Shown piece by piece: positions 45,801 through 54,068 of a stretch of 64,000 bases of DNA; position 1 is the first letter of the stretch, and the number at the start of each line of letters is the position of its first letter. Under the pieces are notes generated by a model, which worked only from the letters and a program-made list of their open reading frames with translations, was not told the DNA's origin and did not search any database. A program made the translations under genes and the position numbers. This stretch comes from Candidatus Izemoplasma sp. (lineage in GTDB: Bacteria; Bacillota_I; Bacilli_A; Izemoplasmatales; Izemoplasmataceae), in assembly GCA_036172455.1 (NCBI GenBank), contig JAXKVY010000001.1, positions 496,001 to 560,000 of the forward strand. Direction: 5' to 3'.

Positions 45801-46658
45801 ATGAGACGTTTACTATTAATGAGTGTTGTTTTGTTATTGACGTTATTCCTTGTTGGATGCCAAAATGATACAACTGTAGAATATAATTTTAAAGCACGTA
45901 GAAATAGTTATTATATTGATTCGACTAAGCAAGTTCTAATCACCTATGAGACAGACAATAATGGGAAAATGATTGACTTAGCCATTAATCGGCTACTTAC
46001 CGTCGAAGAATTATTATTAATGGACCCAAGCATTGATTATGATATGATCGTTGAAGGTTTTGACGGAGATATCTTTGTGGAACCATCAAATACCTGTACA
46101 ACAGTTTCTAATACGTTGTTAGTCCCGATTAATTTAGAAGTTGGAAATACACGCTACAAGTATAACGAGAACGCCTGTCAATATCAGATTGTGGATAGTT
46201 ATAATCAATATAAATCAGGATATGATGAAGAATACTATTTATCGGATACGATTGCGGTGAGTCCAACTACTCCAATCTCTATCATCATTTATGATGAAGA
46301 TGCGGTTGTCCGATTTGTAGAAGTCAAAACACTGTATAATTCAGTTAAAGATTTAGGACTCCATACCTTACGGTACAATGAAGATAACAATGCGTATTTA
46401 AATACGCCTTATCATTATTATCATGACATAAAGATTTATGAACAGCTATATTTGAAATATCAATTAAACGAAACAACAATTGATGAAATTAGTGGCTATT
46501 CAACAGATATTAACATTCTTGATATTGGTAGTTTGGACGAAGTGAATCCTCTGATTACCAATTTTAGTGAACGTTTTAGTTTAGAAATTAATGCCATGAA
46601 TGAATTAGAAGCCGAGATAGGTGAGAATTTACAGTCTGATGAGGAAGAAAGCGAATGA
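45801..46658 (+). CDS. Small lipoprotein 2 of the ABC/LRR block
   Basis: The 285-residue product has a lipoprotein signal with lipobox LVGC and Cys 20 as the lipidated residue. The mature part has Cys near SNTCTT and ENACQY, spaced as in the preceding lipoprotein. Shared features include a YYID/YVIN segment after the signal, a TSPI/TTPI motif and a repeated T-Y-N segment. It ends in an acidic tail (LQSDEEESE). The ATG follows the preceding TAA without a gap, and the stop overlaps rimI by four bases. Confidence 0.82.
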   Translation: MRRLLLMSVVLLLTLFLVGCQNDTTVEYNFKARRNSYYIDSTKQVLITYETDNNGKMIDLAINRLLTVEELLLMDPSIDYDMIVEGFDGDIFVEPSNTCTTVSNTLLVPINLEVGNTRYKYNENACQYQIVDSYNQYKSGYDEEYYLSDTIAVSPTTPISIIIYDEDAVVRFVEVKTLYNSVKDLGLHTLRYNEDNNAYLNTPYHYYHDIKIYEQLYLKYQLNETTIDEISGYSTDINILDIGSLDEVNPLITNFSERFSLEINAMNELEAEIGENLQSDEEESE

Positions 46659-47098
46659 TTTTGTATCAAAGAGCTAAATTAGAAGATTGTACGTATATTT
46701 TTCAGTGTGAACAAGAGATATTTCATCAAGGATTATCATATGATACATTAAAAGAAGACGTATTATATCATTCGCAAAGTGAATATATTGTTGCAAAGGA
46801 TGAACGAAAGCCAATTGGCTATATTGGGGCACTTGTTGTTGGTCATCAAGTCGATATCATCAACCTTTATGTTGAACCAGATTATCGTCGTCAAGGGGTT
46901 GCAACCCAGTTGTTTAAAACATTATTGAACAGTGAGAAAGAGATTTCTTTGACGGATATTACATTGGATGTAAAAGAAAATAATCACGTAGCAATTAGCT
47001 TATATAAAAAAATAGGATTTAGCGTTATAGGTAAACGAAAGCAATATTATCAAGATGGATCAAATGCATTAGTAATGAAACATACTAGGAGTGAGTAA
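46655..47098 (+). CDS. rimI: Ribosomal-protein-alanine N-acetyltransferase RimI-like
   Basis: This 147-residue GNAT protein has the acetyl-CoA site [19 protein letters not shown] (the RRQGxA pattern), then [29 protein letters not shown], the standard C-terminal half. In Bacillota rimI is usually next to tsaB and tsaD, and here it lies directly before tsaD. The known substrate in E. coli is ribosomal protein S18; that is assumed, not shown, for this organism. The start overlaps the preceding lipoprotein stop. Confidence 0.9.
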   Translation: MILYQRAKLEDCTYIFQCEQEIFHQGLSYDTLKEDVLYHSQSEYIVAKDERKPIGYIGALVVGHQVDIINLYVEPDYRRQGVATQLFKTLLNSEKEISLTDITLDVKENNHVAISLYKKIGFSVIGKRKQYYQDGSNALVMKHTRSE

Positions 47099-47099
47099 G

Positions 47100-48092
47100 A
47101 TGATTGTATTGAGTGTTGAAAGTTCATGCGATGAAACCAGTGTCAGTATTTTAAAGAATGGCACAACTGTATTAAGCAATATCGTATTTAGCCAAATAGA
47201 TGTCCATAAAGCCTATGGCGGAGTTGTCCCTGAAATTGCATCAAGAGAACATGTCAAAGGGATTACAGTGGTGTTTGAAGAAGCGCTAGATGAGGCAAAT
47301 GTCCGTAAAGAGGATATTGATTTAGTCGCTGTGACAAAAGGGCCAGGACTAATTGGTAGCTTACTTGTTGGTATAAATGCAGCTAAGGCTTTTGCCTTCA
47401 CAAATGACATCCCGCTTGTTGGGGTTCATCATATCGCTGGACATATTTATGCCAATGCGATTAGAGAACCATTAGAGTTTCCCCTTATTTGTCTAGTTGT
47501 GAGCGGAGGACATACAGAACTTATTCTAATGACAGAGCATTATAAGTTTGAAAAACTAGGGGAAACACAAGATGATGCAGTTGGAGAAGCCTATGATAAA
47601 GTCGCAAGAACCGTTGGCTTAGGATATCCAGGCGGACCTATAGTGGATCGATTGGCTAGTAAAGGAAAAAATACCTATCCGATGCCAGACTTAACAAAGC
47701 AACCGGATTATATGTTTTCTTTTTCAGGAATTAAGTCACATGTGATTAACCTTGTTCATAATACCAAACAACGAGATGAAACACTGCGTGTGAATGATTT
47801 ATGTGCCTCTTTTCAGGAAGCAGTAACAGAGGTGCTTGTGACCAAAAGTGAACAAGCTATTCAAGAATTTGATGCGAAAATGTTTATCGTCGCTGGTGGT
47901 GTTGCGGCCAATAAAGGATTGCGTCAAAAAGTATTTGAACGCTTATCAAATGTAAAGATATCTGTCCCTAATTTTGAATATTGTACAGATAACGCGGCCA
48001 TGATTGGCGTGGCGGGCTACTATAAATATATAACACATAAAACAATAGATAATATGAGCTTAAAAGGCGTTAGTCGAGCACCGTTAGTTTAA
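47100..48092 (+). CDS. tsaD: tRNA N6-adenosine threonylcarbamoyltransferase TsaD
   Basis: TsaD transfers the threonylcarbamoyl group to A37 of ANN-decoding tRNAs, working with TsaB and TsaE. The 330-residue protein has the N-terminal [12 protein letters not shown], the [14 protein letters not shown] loop, and the metal-ligand pair in [23 protein letters not shown] and [12 protein letters not shown] follow, and [16 protein letters not shown] near the end. ATG 47100 is used because aggag lies 9 bases upstream; the GTG at 47091 overlaps rimI. No terminator is evident after it. Confidence 0.97.
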   Translation: MIVLSVESSCDETSVSILKNGTTVLSNIVFSQIDVHKAYGGVVPEIASREHVKGITVVFEEALDEANVRKEDIDLVAVTKGPGLIGSLLVGINAAKAFAFTNDIPLVGVHHIAGHIYANAIREPLEFPLICLVVSGGHTELILMTEHYKFEKLGETQDDAVGEAYDKVARTVGLGYPGGPIVDRLASKGKNTYPMPDLTKQPDYMFSFSGIKSHVINLVHNTKQRDETLRVNDLCASFQEAVTEVLVTKSEQAIQEFDAKMFIVAGGVAANKGLRQKVFERLSNVKISVPNFEYCTDNAAMIGVAGYYKYITHKTIDNMSLKGVSRAPLV

Positions 48093-48188
48093 ATTCACAA
48101 TATAACAAAATCATATTCATAAAATTTACACAATATTTCTATATACTAGGGTTGTATATTAAGAAAATATTATGACAGGAGCGATAAC

Positions 48189-50072
48189 ATGAAAAAATTA
48201 TTTATGGCAATTTTTGTTCCAATATTAGTCATCCTTGGAACACCCGCATTAGTGGCAACACTAATGTATGATGGAACTGGTGATGAACACATGCCAGTAG
48301 ACCTTTACACAGAAGATGCCGATGCGAAGGAAATGTTATTTACTGAGTTAAATAACTCCATCACTGATGTTGAAAACGGCACAACAGAAGACGTCTATTT
48401 CAATATTCATGAAGACATCATTAATGTCGCAATCTATGAGTATTTCAAAGGGGAAAATCCCGATTATGCCCCAGGACCAGATTGTGAAACAGATAACGAA
48501 TGTTATGTCTATGCACAAGCACAACAAGTAGAAGGCTATAATTTATCTCTACGTTTAGTAGGTGCATGGGTATCATTTTATGAAGGGGCTTCAAGTGTTG
48601 ATCCGGGACGGTTTGTATTTAATGTCTTTTTAGAAGTAGATATTAGTAACGATGTAACATACAAAACAGTTCTTGAAGTGCACTTCTTATTTGAAGATGA
48701 TCCAGATTATTACTATTTAGAGTTTGACAAGGTTCAATTAGGACGTCTACCAGTGCCTAAATCACTCATTTCATCGATTGTTTCAATGGTTGACGAACAA
48801 GCTAACTTAAATCTTGAAAATGAGTTATCAGACTTGCCAATGGGAGATTTCAATTTAGAAAATATTTCTTATACAATTCCTAAAGATGATATTTTAGAAC
48901 AAATATCCGCTAATTCAGACGGTGCAGACGCAGGATCTAAATTAGCACAAGAATTACTCAGTATAACATTTGATCAAAAACTAGTAGAGTTCTATATTGA
49001 GAATGAGGAATTTGTTGTTGAAGCAGGTATTTCTCAACTTGAAAATGAAGATCCAGTAAACTTCCCGGAATACTTATATGATTTGCACGATAAAGAAGTT
49101 GTAAATGGAGAAGTTGTTATTGGAGAATATAATCCGGAGTTATTCAATCCAGATGAGCATTTACAAGATTTATTCACTGACTACATTTTTAACAGCAGTT
49201 TAACCGACGACAGTGGATTTAAGATTCGAGAACGTGTCTTCAATAAATTAATCTACAGTTCTCAAAATGGCTTTACAGAGATGCGAAGCGTTAAAGAAAT
49301 TCAAATTTCAGATACAGAAACAAAAGAAATCGAATTTGGATTAAAAGGTCTCTGGTTTGAGATAGAAGAGACAGAGATATATGCCAATGCACTTTTCAAA
49401 ATTGGTGAAATTGATTCTTTATTAGTAATCCGAGCTGAAGAAGTATCGGCTACACCAACTGAATTACAGTTAGAATTTGTTGAAATTACTGTTGGTAAAG
49501 ATGCTGATGAGACAAACCTAGAGTACCTTGAAGTTGTTGATTTAGAGGTATTCAAATCAGTATTTGCTGATATTGGTGATGTTGAGTTTGGTGAATTTAA
49601 TGCCGACGGGGATCTCATCATTAGTACCGCACGATTAACTGCATTAATGGAAGATGGAACTAATACAGGTGTTGTTGAAGTGACGAGTATCGATTTAGCA
49701 ACCAATGCCATTGTTTTAGAAGTGACATCTCAATATGACAATGTATTAGCATCCTTCCAAACTGCATTAGAAGATGCTGTTTCAGACCCACAATTATTAA
49801 CCAATTTAGATACTGTGCTTGATCAAAATGATGGCGGAAGTCAAGAAGCTGTCTATGATAGTGTACAAAATATCCAAGCATCACTAACATCATCTGAAGA
49901 CGTTAACCCTGAAGATGTTGAAACACTAGTAAATAACTTACAAAATTTAGATCCAGCAACTCAGGAAGCAGTACTTGATTCATTTACTACCTTAATTGAT
50001 TCATCAACTGTTTCAAGTTTTGAAGACTTATTCGGTGAGTTAGATGGATCTGCGGATGACACAACACAATAA
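48189..50072 (+). CDS. Anchored envelope protein with YpmS-like (DUF2140-like) repeats
   Basis: The 627-residue protein has an N-terminal hydrophobic anchor (about residues 2-26, no lipobox) and an acidic exported part. The segment LEFDKVQLGRLPVPKSLISSIV (about 177-198) resembles the VGxLPLP motif of YpmS/DUF2140 proteins. A second region of similar predicted strand order is near 395-450, suggesting a duplicated domain. The C-terminal 130 residues are Ala/Gln/Asp-rich and helical, with no membrane segment. No enzymatic motif is visible. It is preceded by tsaD with a 96-base gap, has aggag upstream, and is closed by a terminator. Confidence 0.65.
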   Translation: MKKLFMAIFVPILVILGTPALVATLMYDGTGDEHMPVDLYTEDADAKEMLFTELNNSITDVENGTTEDVYFNIHEDIINVAIYEYFKGENPDYAPGPDCETDNECYVYAQAQQVEGYNLSLRLVGAWVSFYEGASSVDPGRFVFNVFLEVDISNDVTYKTVLEVHFLFEDDPDYYYLEFDKVQLGRLPVPKSLISSIVSMVDEQANLNLENELSDLPMGDFNLENISYTIPKDDILEQISANSDGADAGSKLAQELLSITFDQKLVEFYIENEEFVVEAGISQLENEDPVNFPEYLYDLHDKEVVNGEVVIGEYNPELFNPDEHLQDLFTDYIFNSSLTDDSGFKIRERVFNKLIYSSQNGFTEMRSVKEIQISDTETKEIEFGLKGLWFEIEETEIYANALFKIGEIDSLLVIRAEEVSATPTELQLEFVEITVGKDADETNLEYLEVVDLEVFKSVFADIGDVEFGEFNADGDLIISTARLTALMEDGTNTGVVEVTSIDLATNAIVLEVTSQYDNVLASFQTALEDAVSDPQLLTNLDTVLDQNDGGSQEAVYDSVQNIQASLTSSEDVNPEDVETLVNNLQNLDPATQEAVLDSFTTLIDSSTVSSFEDLFGELDGSADDTTQ

Positions 50073-50104
50073 ATAATGTCATAACAACCCTAAACGTTAT
50101 ATAG

Positions 50105-50135
50105 AAAAACCCTTTTAAACGAAGGGTTTTTCTTG
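50105..50135 (+). terminator. Terminator after the YpmS-like gene
   Basis: The stem aaaaaccctt/aagggttttt has a seven-base loop and T-rich tail. Confidence 0.88.
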
Positions 50136-50162
50136 CAAGTTTAGAACAATGGGAGGGACCTT

Positions 50163-52499
50163 ATGATTGTTAATGTAATACCTGAAATCGCCTATCAGTT
50201 TAATTTTGATAGTGTGCTTATACTTATCTTGTTAGCCTATATTTGCTATGGGTATTTTTCAGGTGGCCATAAACAAATACGGCTTTCTATCAATTTGATT
50301 TTACCTTTTGTGATTATTTATTATATGGGCCGAAATATTACAAAATATTTATATGACCCATTATCAAATACATTACTTTATGAAGTTATTGCCGAATTGA
50401 CGCCCATTTTTAAATATACCTTAGGCATGCTTATTGCTTATTTTATAACCTATTTCTTATTATTTTTTATCATTTTCTTGTTATCACTTTATGCAAAGAA
50501 ATATATATTAAATGAGAACATGCGCGCTAAATTAGGTAAGAAAAATAATATTATTGGTGGTATCTTTGCTTTTATTAATGGGTATGTTCTAATATACTTT
50601 TTAATCTTACCAGCCTTATCGCTGAATTTAGTTGGTACCAACGCACACGCGACAAACTTTGTCTTAGAACATCCCCCACCATTTTCACGGATTGCCCGTA
50701 CAGCGGAAACCGCTGTACCGATAAAAAATCTCGCGGATAAAGCAGAAGAGTTTCAACAACTCTTAAGTGTTGAAGGGATTGAAGGGTACTATAACGATGC
50801 GATATATACCTATCAACAACAATATGTTGGCGCTAGCGATTCTTATGAAGCACAGTTTATGAATGATGTATATCCTGAGTTGACAGATGAAGCTAGACAA
50901 CTCGTTGAAGATGCATATTTTGATTTATATGGTACGGCGCTGATGCCATCTAATTACTTTGGCGTCTCGATCGCACTTATCTATGAACAAAATGACAGGA
51001 TTGTATATGAATTAATGTTACAAGAAGAAAATGCCTTCGATGATAAACTAGATATGTCCTTGCAAATAATGAATGATCATGAGAATGCGATAGACGCCTA
51101 TGAAATAGCTCTTAAAAACTATAATTATCAAGTCGCATACAATCAGTACATATCGGATTTAGAACAGTATACGAGTGATTTAGAAGATCACTTAAACGAT
51201 AAATTAGACGCGTTTAAGACTGGTACAGACTTTACTGACGAATTTAATCATGAAAGACCCGTTTTAACAATAGAAAAGCCAGATCCATATCAAGAAGTTA
51301 GTGTAACAAATGTCCCTGTTGATCCAGAAGAGAATGTCTCTCAGGAAGTTATTGACGCAGAAGCGTTTATCAATCGATACCAAAATAAAGAAGACATCAA
51401 AGATGAGTTATCATCGCTAAGTCGAGCGATTTATAATCATAGAGGATTGGTTCAGTGGTTTGTCGAAGAATTCAATGAAGGCACTGTCTTTAATCCAGAT
51501 CAGGGTGATATTAGTCCTGTTATTGTGAGCTTTAAAGAACATTATGATGATATTGAGAGTCAAATTGATGATGATACACTAAAGACACAACTCTATCAGG
51601 TTAGAATGAGTGTTCAAACGTATGATGTGTTTACCTTATGGCTAAGTTGTACAGAAGACAATATTGCCAATGTGCCACTCGATGAGTTAGAAAATGCTAA
51701 TCATCGTTGTGATCAGTTTGATACGAGTACAGTGACAACTTATGATTTTGACAACAATGCACTTCGTGTTGTATCAACGCTTTTTGAAGGTGAACAGGTT
51801 TCATGGATTATTATGCAATATAAGTATGATTACGAAGCTGGGCTTTTTGATGAGGCATTTCAGGAGTATCAAGAAGTGTCTGAGATATTAACACAAACCA
51901 AATCTTTAGTCGATGAATATGATTTATATTATAAAGATATTGCATCAAGTATAGAAGGTAATGTCTCGATGGTTGTTAAGATTGGAATTAGTGTTATGAA
52001 ATACCATTTAGATGTCTACGATACTATGCAAAACACACCGCTCTTATCTGCGTTATTTAATGATATGGCAAGAATGTGTGCAAGTAGAGAAACGTCTCCG
52101 ATTAATCCTACAGTTGATATATGCATGAAATCTGAAGGCGATAGTGGCTTGTTAAGTGAGCTCTTCAATATGCAGTATTTAACGAGTGAAGTAGCGATCA
52201 AAGCATATGTCATGATTGATGAAAACAATGAGACAATAACATATGATACACAAACAATGGAAACGTTTCTTGCTAAACTCAATCAGTCTGTTGAAGATGA
52301 TGTATTAACCAAAGAAGTCATTGCCGTGATGGGAGATCAGTTTGCGTTTAATATTCCCGAGAATGCGAATGAGAGTTTGCTTGAACAAATGTATCATGAT
52401 GGTGATATTACTATAGAAGCAATGCGCATGTTGGCTGATGATGACTATGAGTTATTTAGTGACGCCTTTACACAATGTGTAAAGAGTTTAATCCGTTAG
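50163..52499 (+). CDS. CvpA-like membrane protein with a large extracytoplasmic region
   Basis: The first 165 of 778 residues contain four hydrophobic helices in a CvpA-like order (SVLILILLAYICYGYFSGG near 18-36, then ILPFVIIYYMGRNI, ITYFLLFFIIFLLSL, and NNIIGGIFAFINGYVLIYF). The remaining 600 residues are soluble, rich in Glu, Asp and Tyr with long predicted helices, and hold no motif I recognise. The topology suggests the soluble part is outside the cell. It has gggagg before the ATG. It heads a three-gene unit (10- and 1-base gaps), so its product probably acts with the next two. Confidence 0.68.
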   Translation: MIVNVIPEIAYQFNFDSVLILILLAYICYGYFSGGHKQIRLSINLILPFVIIYYMGRNITKYLYDPLSNTLLYEVIAELTPIFKYTLGMLIAYFITYFLLFFIIFLLSLYAKKYILNENMRAKLGKKNNIIGGIFAFINGYVLIYFLILPALSLNLVGTNAHATNFVLEHPPPFSRIARTAETAVPIKNLADKAEEFQQLLSVEGIEGYYNDAIYTYQQQYVGASDSYEAQFMNDVYPELTDEARQLVEDAYFDLYGTALMPSNYFGVSIALIYEQNDRIVYELMLQEENAFDDKLDMSLQIMNDHENAIDAYEIALKNYNYQVAYNQYISDLEQYTSDLEDHLNDKLDAFKTGTDFTDEFNHERPVLTIEKPDPYQEVSVTNVPVDPEENVSQEVIDAEAFINRYQNKEDIKDELSSLSRAIYNHRGLVQWFVEEFNEGTVFNPDQGDISPVIVSFKEHYDDIESQIDDDTLKTQLYQVRMSVQTYDVFTLWLSCTEDNIANVPLDELENANHRCDQFDTSTVTTYDFDNNALRVVSTLFEGEQVSWIIMQYKYDYEAGLFDEAFQEYQEVSEILTQTKSLVDEYDLYYKDIASSIEGNVSMVVKIGISVMKYHLDVYDTMQNTPLLSALFNDMARMCASRETSPINPTVDICMKSEGDSGLLSELFNMQYLTSEVAIKAYVMIDENNETITYDTQTMETFLAKLNQSVEDDVLTKEVIAVMGDQFAFNIPENANESLLEQMYHDGDITIEAMRMLADDDYELFSDAFTQCVKSLIR

Positions 52500-52509
52500 G
52501 AGGGATATA

Positions 52510-53535
52510 ATGACATCTGGTGAAGAATTAATGTTGCTACTAGAATTAAACAACTATGACATAACAAAATACCGGATTAAAAAGTTTCTTGAATTTGATC
52601 AGGATTTTCATGACGTCTCCTTGGTGAATCAACGGACGCTAAAAGACTTGTTAGTAACCTATTATACTTATGATTCAAGCAAAGACGCCCGGTACAAAAA
52701 TCCTTTGGCATATCAATCTTCATGGCCTATGCAGATTGATACAATCGATAAGTTTTATGTATCACATGTTGATTTAGATAAGCCGATGACATTAAAAGCT
52801 TTTATCGAACTGGATACCTTTGAACCTTTAACAAAAGAAAGTATTTTATATGATATATTTGATCGTTGGATAGAAGCGTACCGAAACGCATCAATCCAAC
52901 AAATGGAAGATTTAGAAACCTTAGTTGAACTGTTACCCAAAAAAATTAAAAAGCAACGGAAACCAAGTTTTTTAGCCTTTATATTGACGGTTTTACTTGG
53001 ATTATTTCTTGCTTTATTGTATCAATCACCCGAATCATTAACACCGGCTATGTTTCCTTTTCTAGAAGGGATGGTGAGGCGTTTGAATGGGTTGTTATAC
53101 GAGCAACCATGGTATAGTTTATTTGGTGTTGTTACAATCTTTTTACTGTTTACACATGCAATTGCCAATGTCTTTTTTAAACGCTTTATCAAAGATGTTA
53201 GGGGCGAGAAAAGTAAATATGCCAAACGCATGTTTACAAAATGGAAAGATGATATGGAAAACGCGCGTTTAAAACAATCGGGTATCCTAGAAGATTATGT
53301 AGAAACTGTTATGAAAGACCCAAAACAATCAGGACTAGATATGGCTGTCTTAGCCGGGCCTGAGAAACTATTAGATAAATTTAAGAATTATGTGCGCTCA
53401 ATTAATAACCGATTCGATAAAATGACAAAATATCATAAGCGGTTTATGCGCTATTTACGCATCTTACTATTTTTAAGTTTACTTGCGACAATAGGGTTTA
53501 TCGCAATTGGGTTAACCACACAAGGAGGGGCATAA
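52510..53535 (+). CDS. Membrane protein of the CvpA-like operon, unknown function
   Basis: The 341-residue protein has a soluble N-terminal part of about 155 residues, then hydrophobic helices near 156-175, 200-225 and 316-335. A basic helical linker (KRFIKDVRGEKSKYAKRMFTK and the following coil) separates the last two. No known family is evident. The ribosome site aggagg precedes it, and the next gene starts one base after the stop. Its neighbours suggest a membrane complex with the CvpA-like protein and the Lys-rich protein. Confidence 0.72.
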   Translation: MTSGEELMLLLELNNYDITKYRIKKFLEFDQDFHDVSLVNQRTLKDLLVTYYTYDSSKDARYKNPLAYQSSWPMQIDTIDKFYVSHVDLDKPMTLKAFIELDTFEPLTKESILYDIFDRWIEAYRNASIQQMEDLETLVELLPKKIKKQRKPSFLAFILTVLLGLFLALLYQSPESLTPAMFPFLEGMVRRLNGLLYEQPWYSLFGVVTIFLLFTHAIANVFFKRFIKDVRGEKSKYAKRMFTKWKDDMENARLKQSGILEDYVETVMKDPKQSGLDMAVLAGPEKLLDKFKNYVRSINNRFDKMTKYHKRFMRYLRILLFLSLLATIGFIAIGLTTQGGA

Positions 53536-53536
53536 G

Positions 53537-54001
53537 ATGGCTAAGAAAAAACAAGAATTAAAGTTCAAGTGGGCCGATAGAGATGCTTCGTCGTGTAAAG
53601 TTGACACAAAGACGACACAGGTTATCCCCGATATTGATAGTTTTTTTGATACGGATGAGTCATTAAAAAAAGATTCTATAAAAACCAAGACAAAGCAAAA
53701 GAAAAAAAAGAAGAAAAAACAAAAGACAAAAGACAGTAAGACACCATCTAATATGATGGAAATAGCCGCAAAGGCTACAACATCACAAAAGCGCAAGTAT
53801 CGTATTAAGAAGAAAAAATTTAAGTCGATTGATGACATTATAAGTTATATGAATGATCATTATTTAGAAATTGATAATATCGCAGAAACGTTATTAGAAG
53901 ATTCAACTTTCTTTGGATTTCTTAAGAAAAAGAACGCCCATCAGTATGAAGAAAGTCTTGCGTTATTAAACGTATTAAAAGAAAAAATAGAGAAAAAGTA
54001 A
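53537..54001 (+). CDS. Lys-rich cytoplasmic protein, unknown function
   Basis: The 154-residue protein is strongly basic. A tract of about 25 residues (near 49-73) is almost only Lys with some Gln and Thr, encoded by A-rich DNA at 53690-53750. The C-terminal 60 residues look helical and more ordered (SIDDIISYMNDHYLEIDNIAETLL, then a FGFLKKKNAHQYEESL segment). Such tails bind acidic partners such as nucleic acid, phospholipid head groups or acidic proteins. No homologue is recognised. The ribosome site aaggagg is strong, and it is the last gene of its unit. Confidence 0.72.
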   Translation: MAKKKQELKFKWADRDASSCKVDTKTTQVIPDIDSFFDTDESLKKDSIKTKTKQKKKKKKKQKTKDSKTPSNMMEIAAKATTSQKRKYRIKKKKFKSIDDIISYMNDHYLEIDNIAETLLEDSTFFGFLKKKNAHQYEESLALLNVLKEKIEKK

Positions 54002-54068
54002 CGTTCTCATTTTTTCTTAGATAACTTTATGTTAAACTATTGATAGATTGTTTTTAGAGGTGAAAAGA

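Noticed and set aside
53512-53838. Minus-strand frame opposite the Lys-rich gene encoding a Phe-rich peptide
   Set aside because: The Phe run is only the complement of the Lys codons. There is no start signal, and the plus-strand gene has a strong ribosome site.
54002-54068. T-box leader ahead of glnS
   Set aside because: The leader is under 70 bases and lacks the T-box core sequence and a terminator hairpin.
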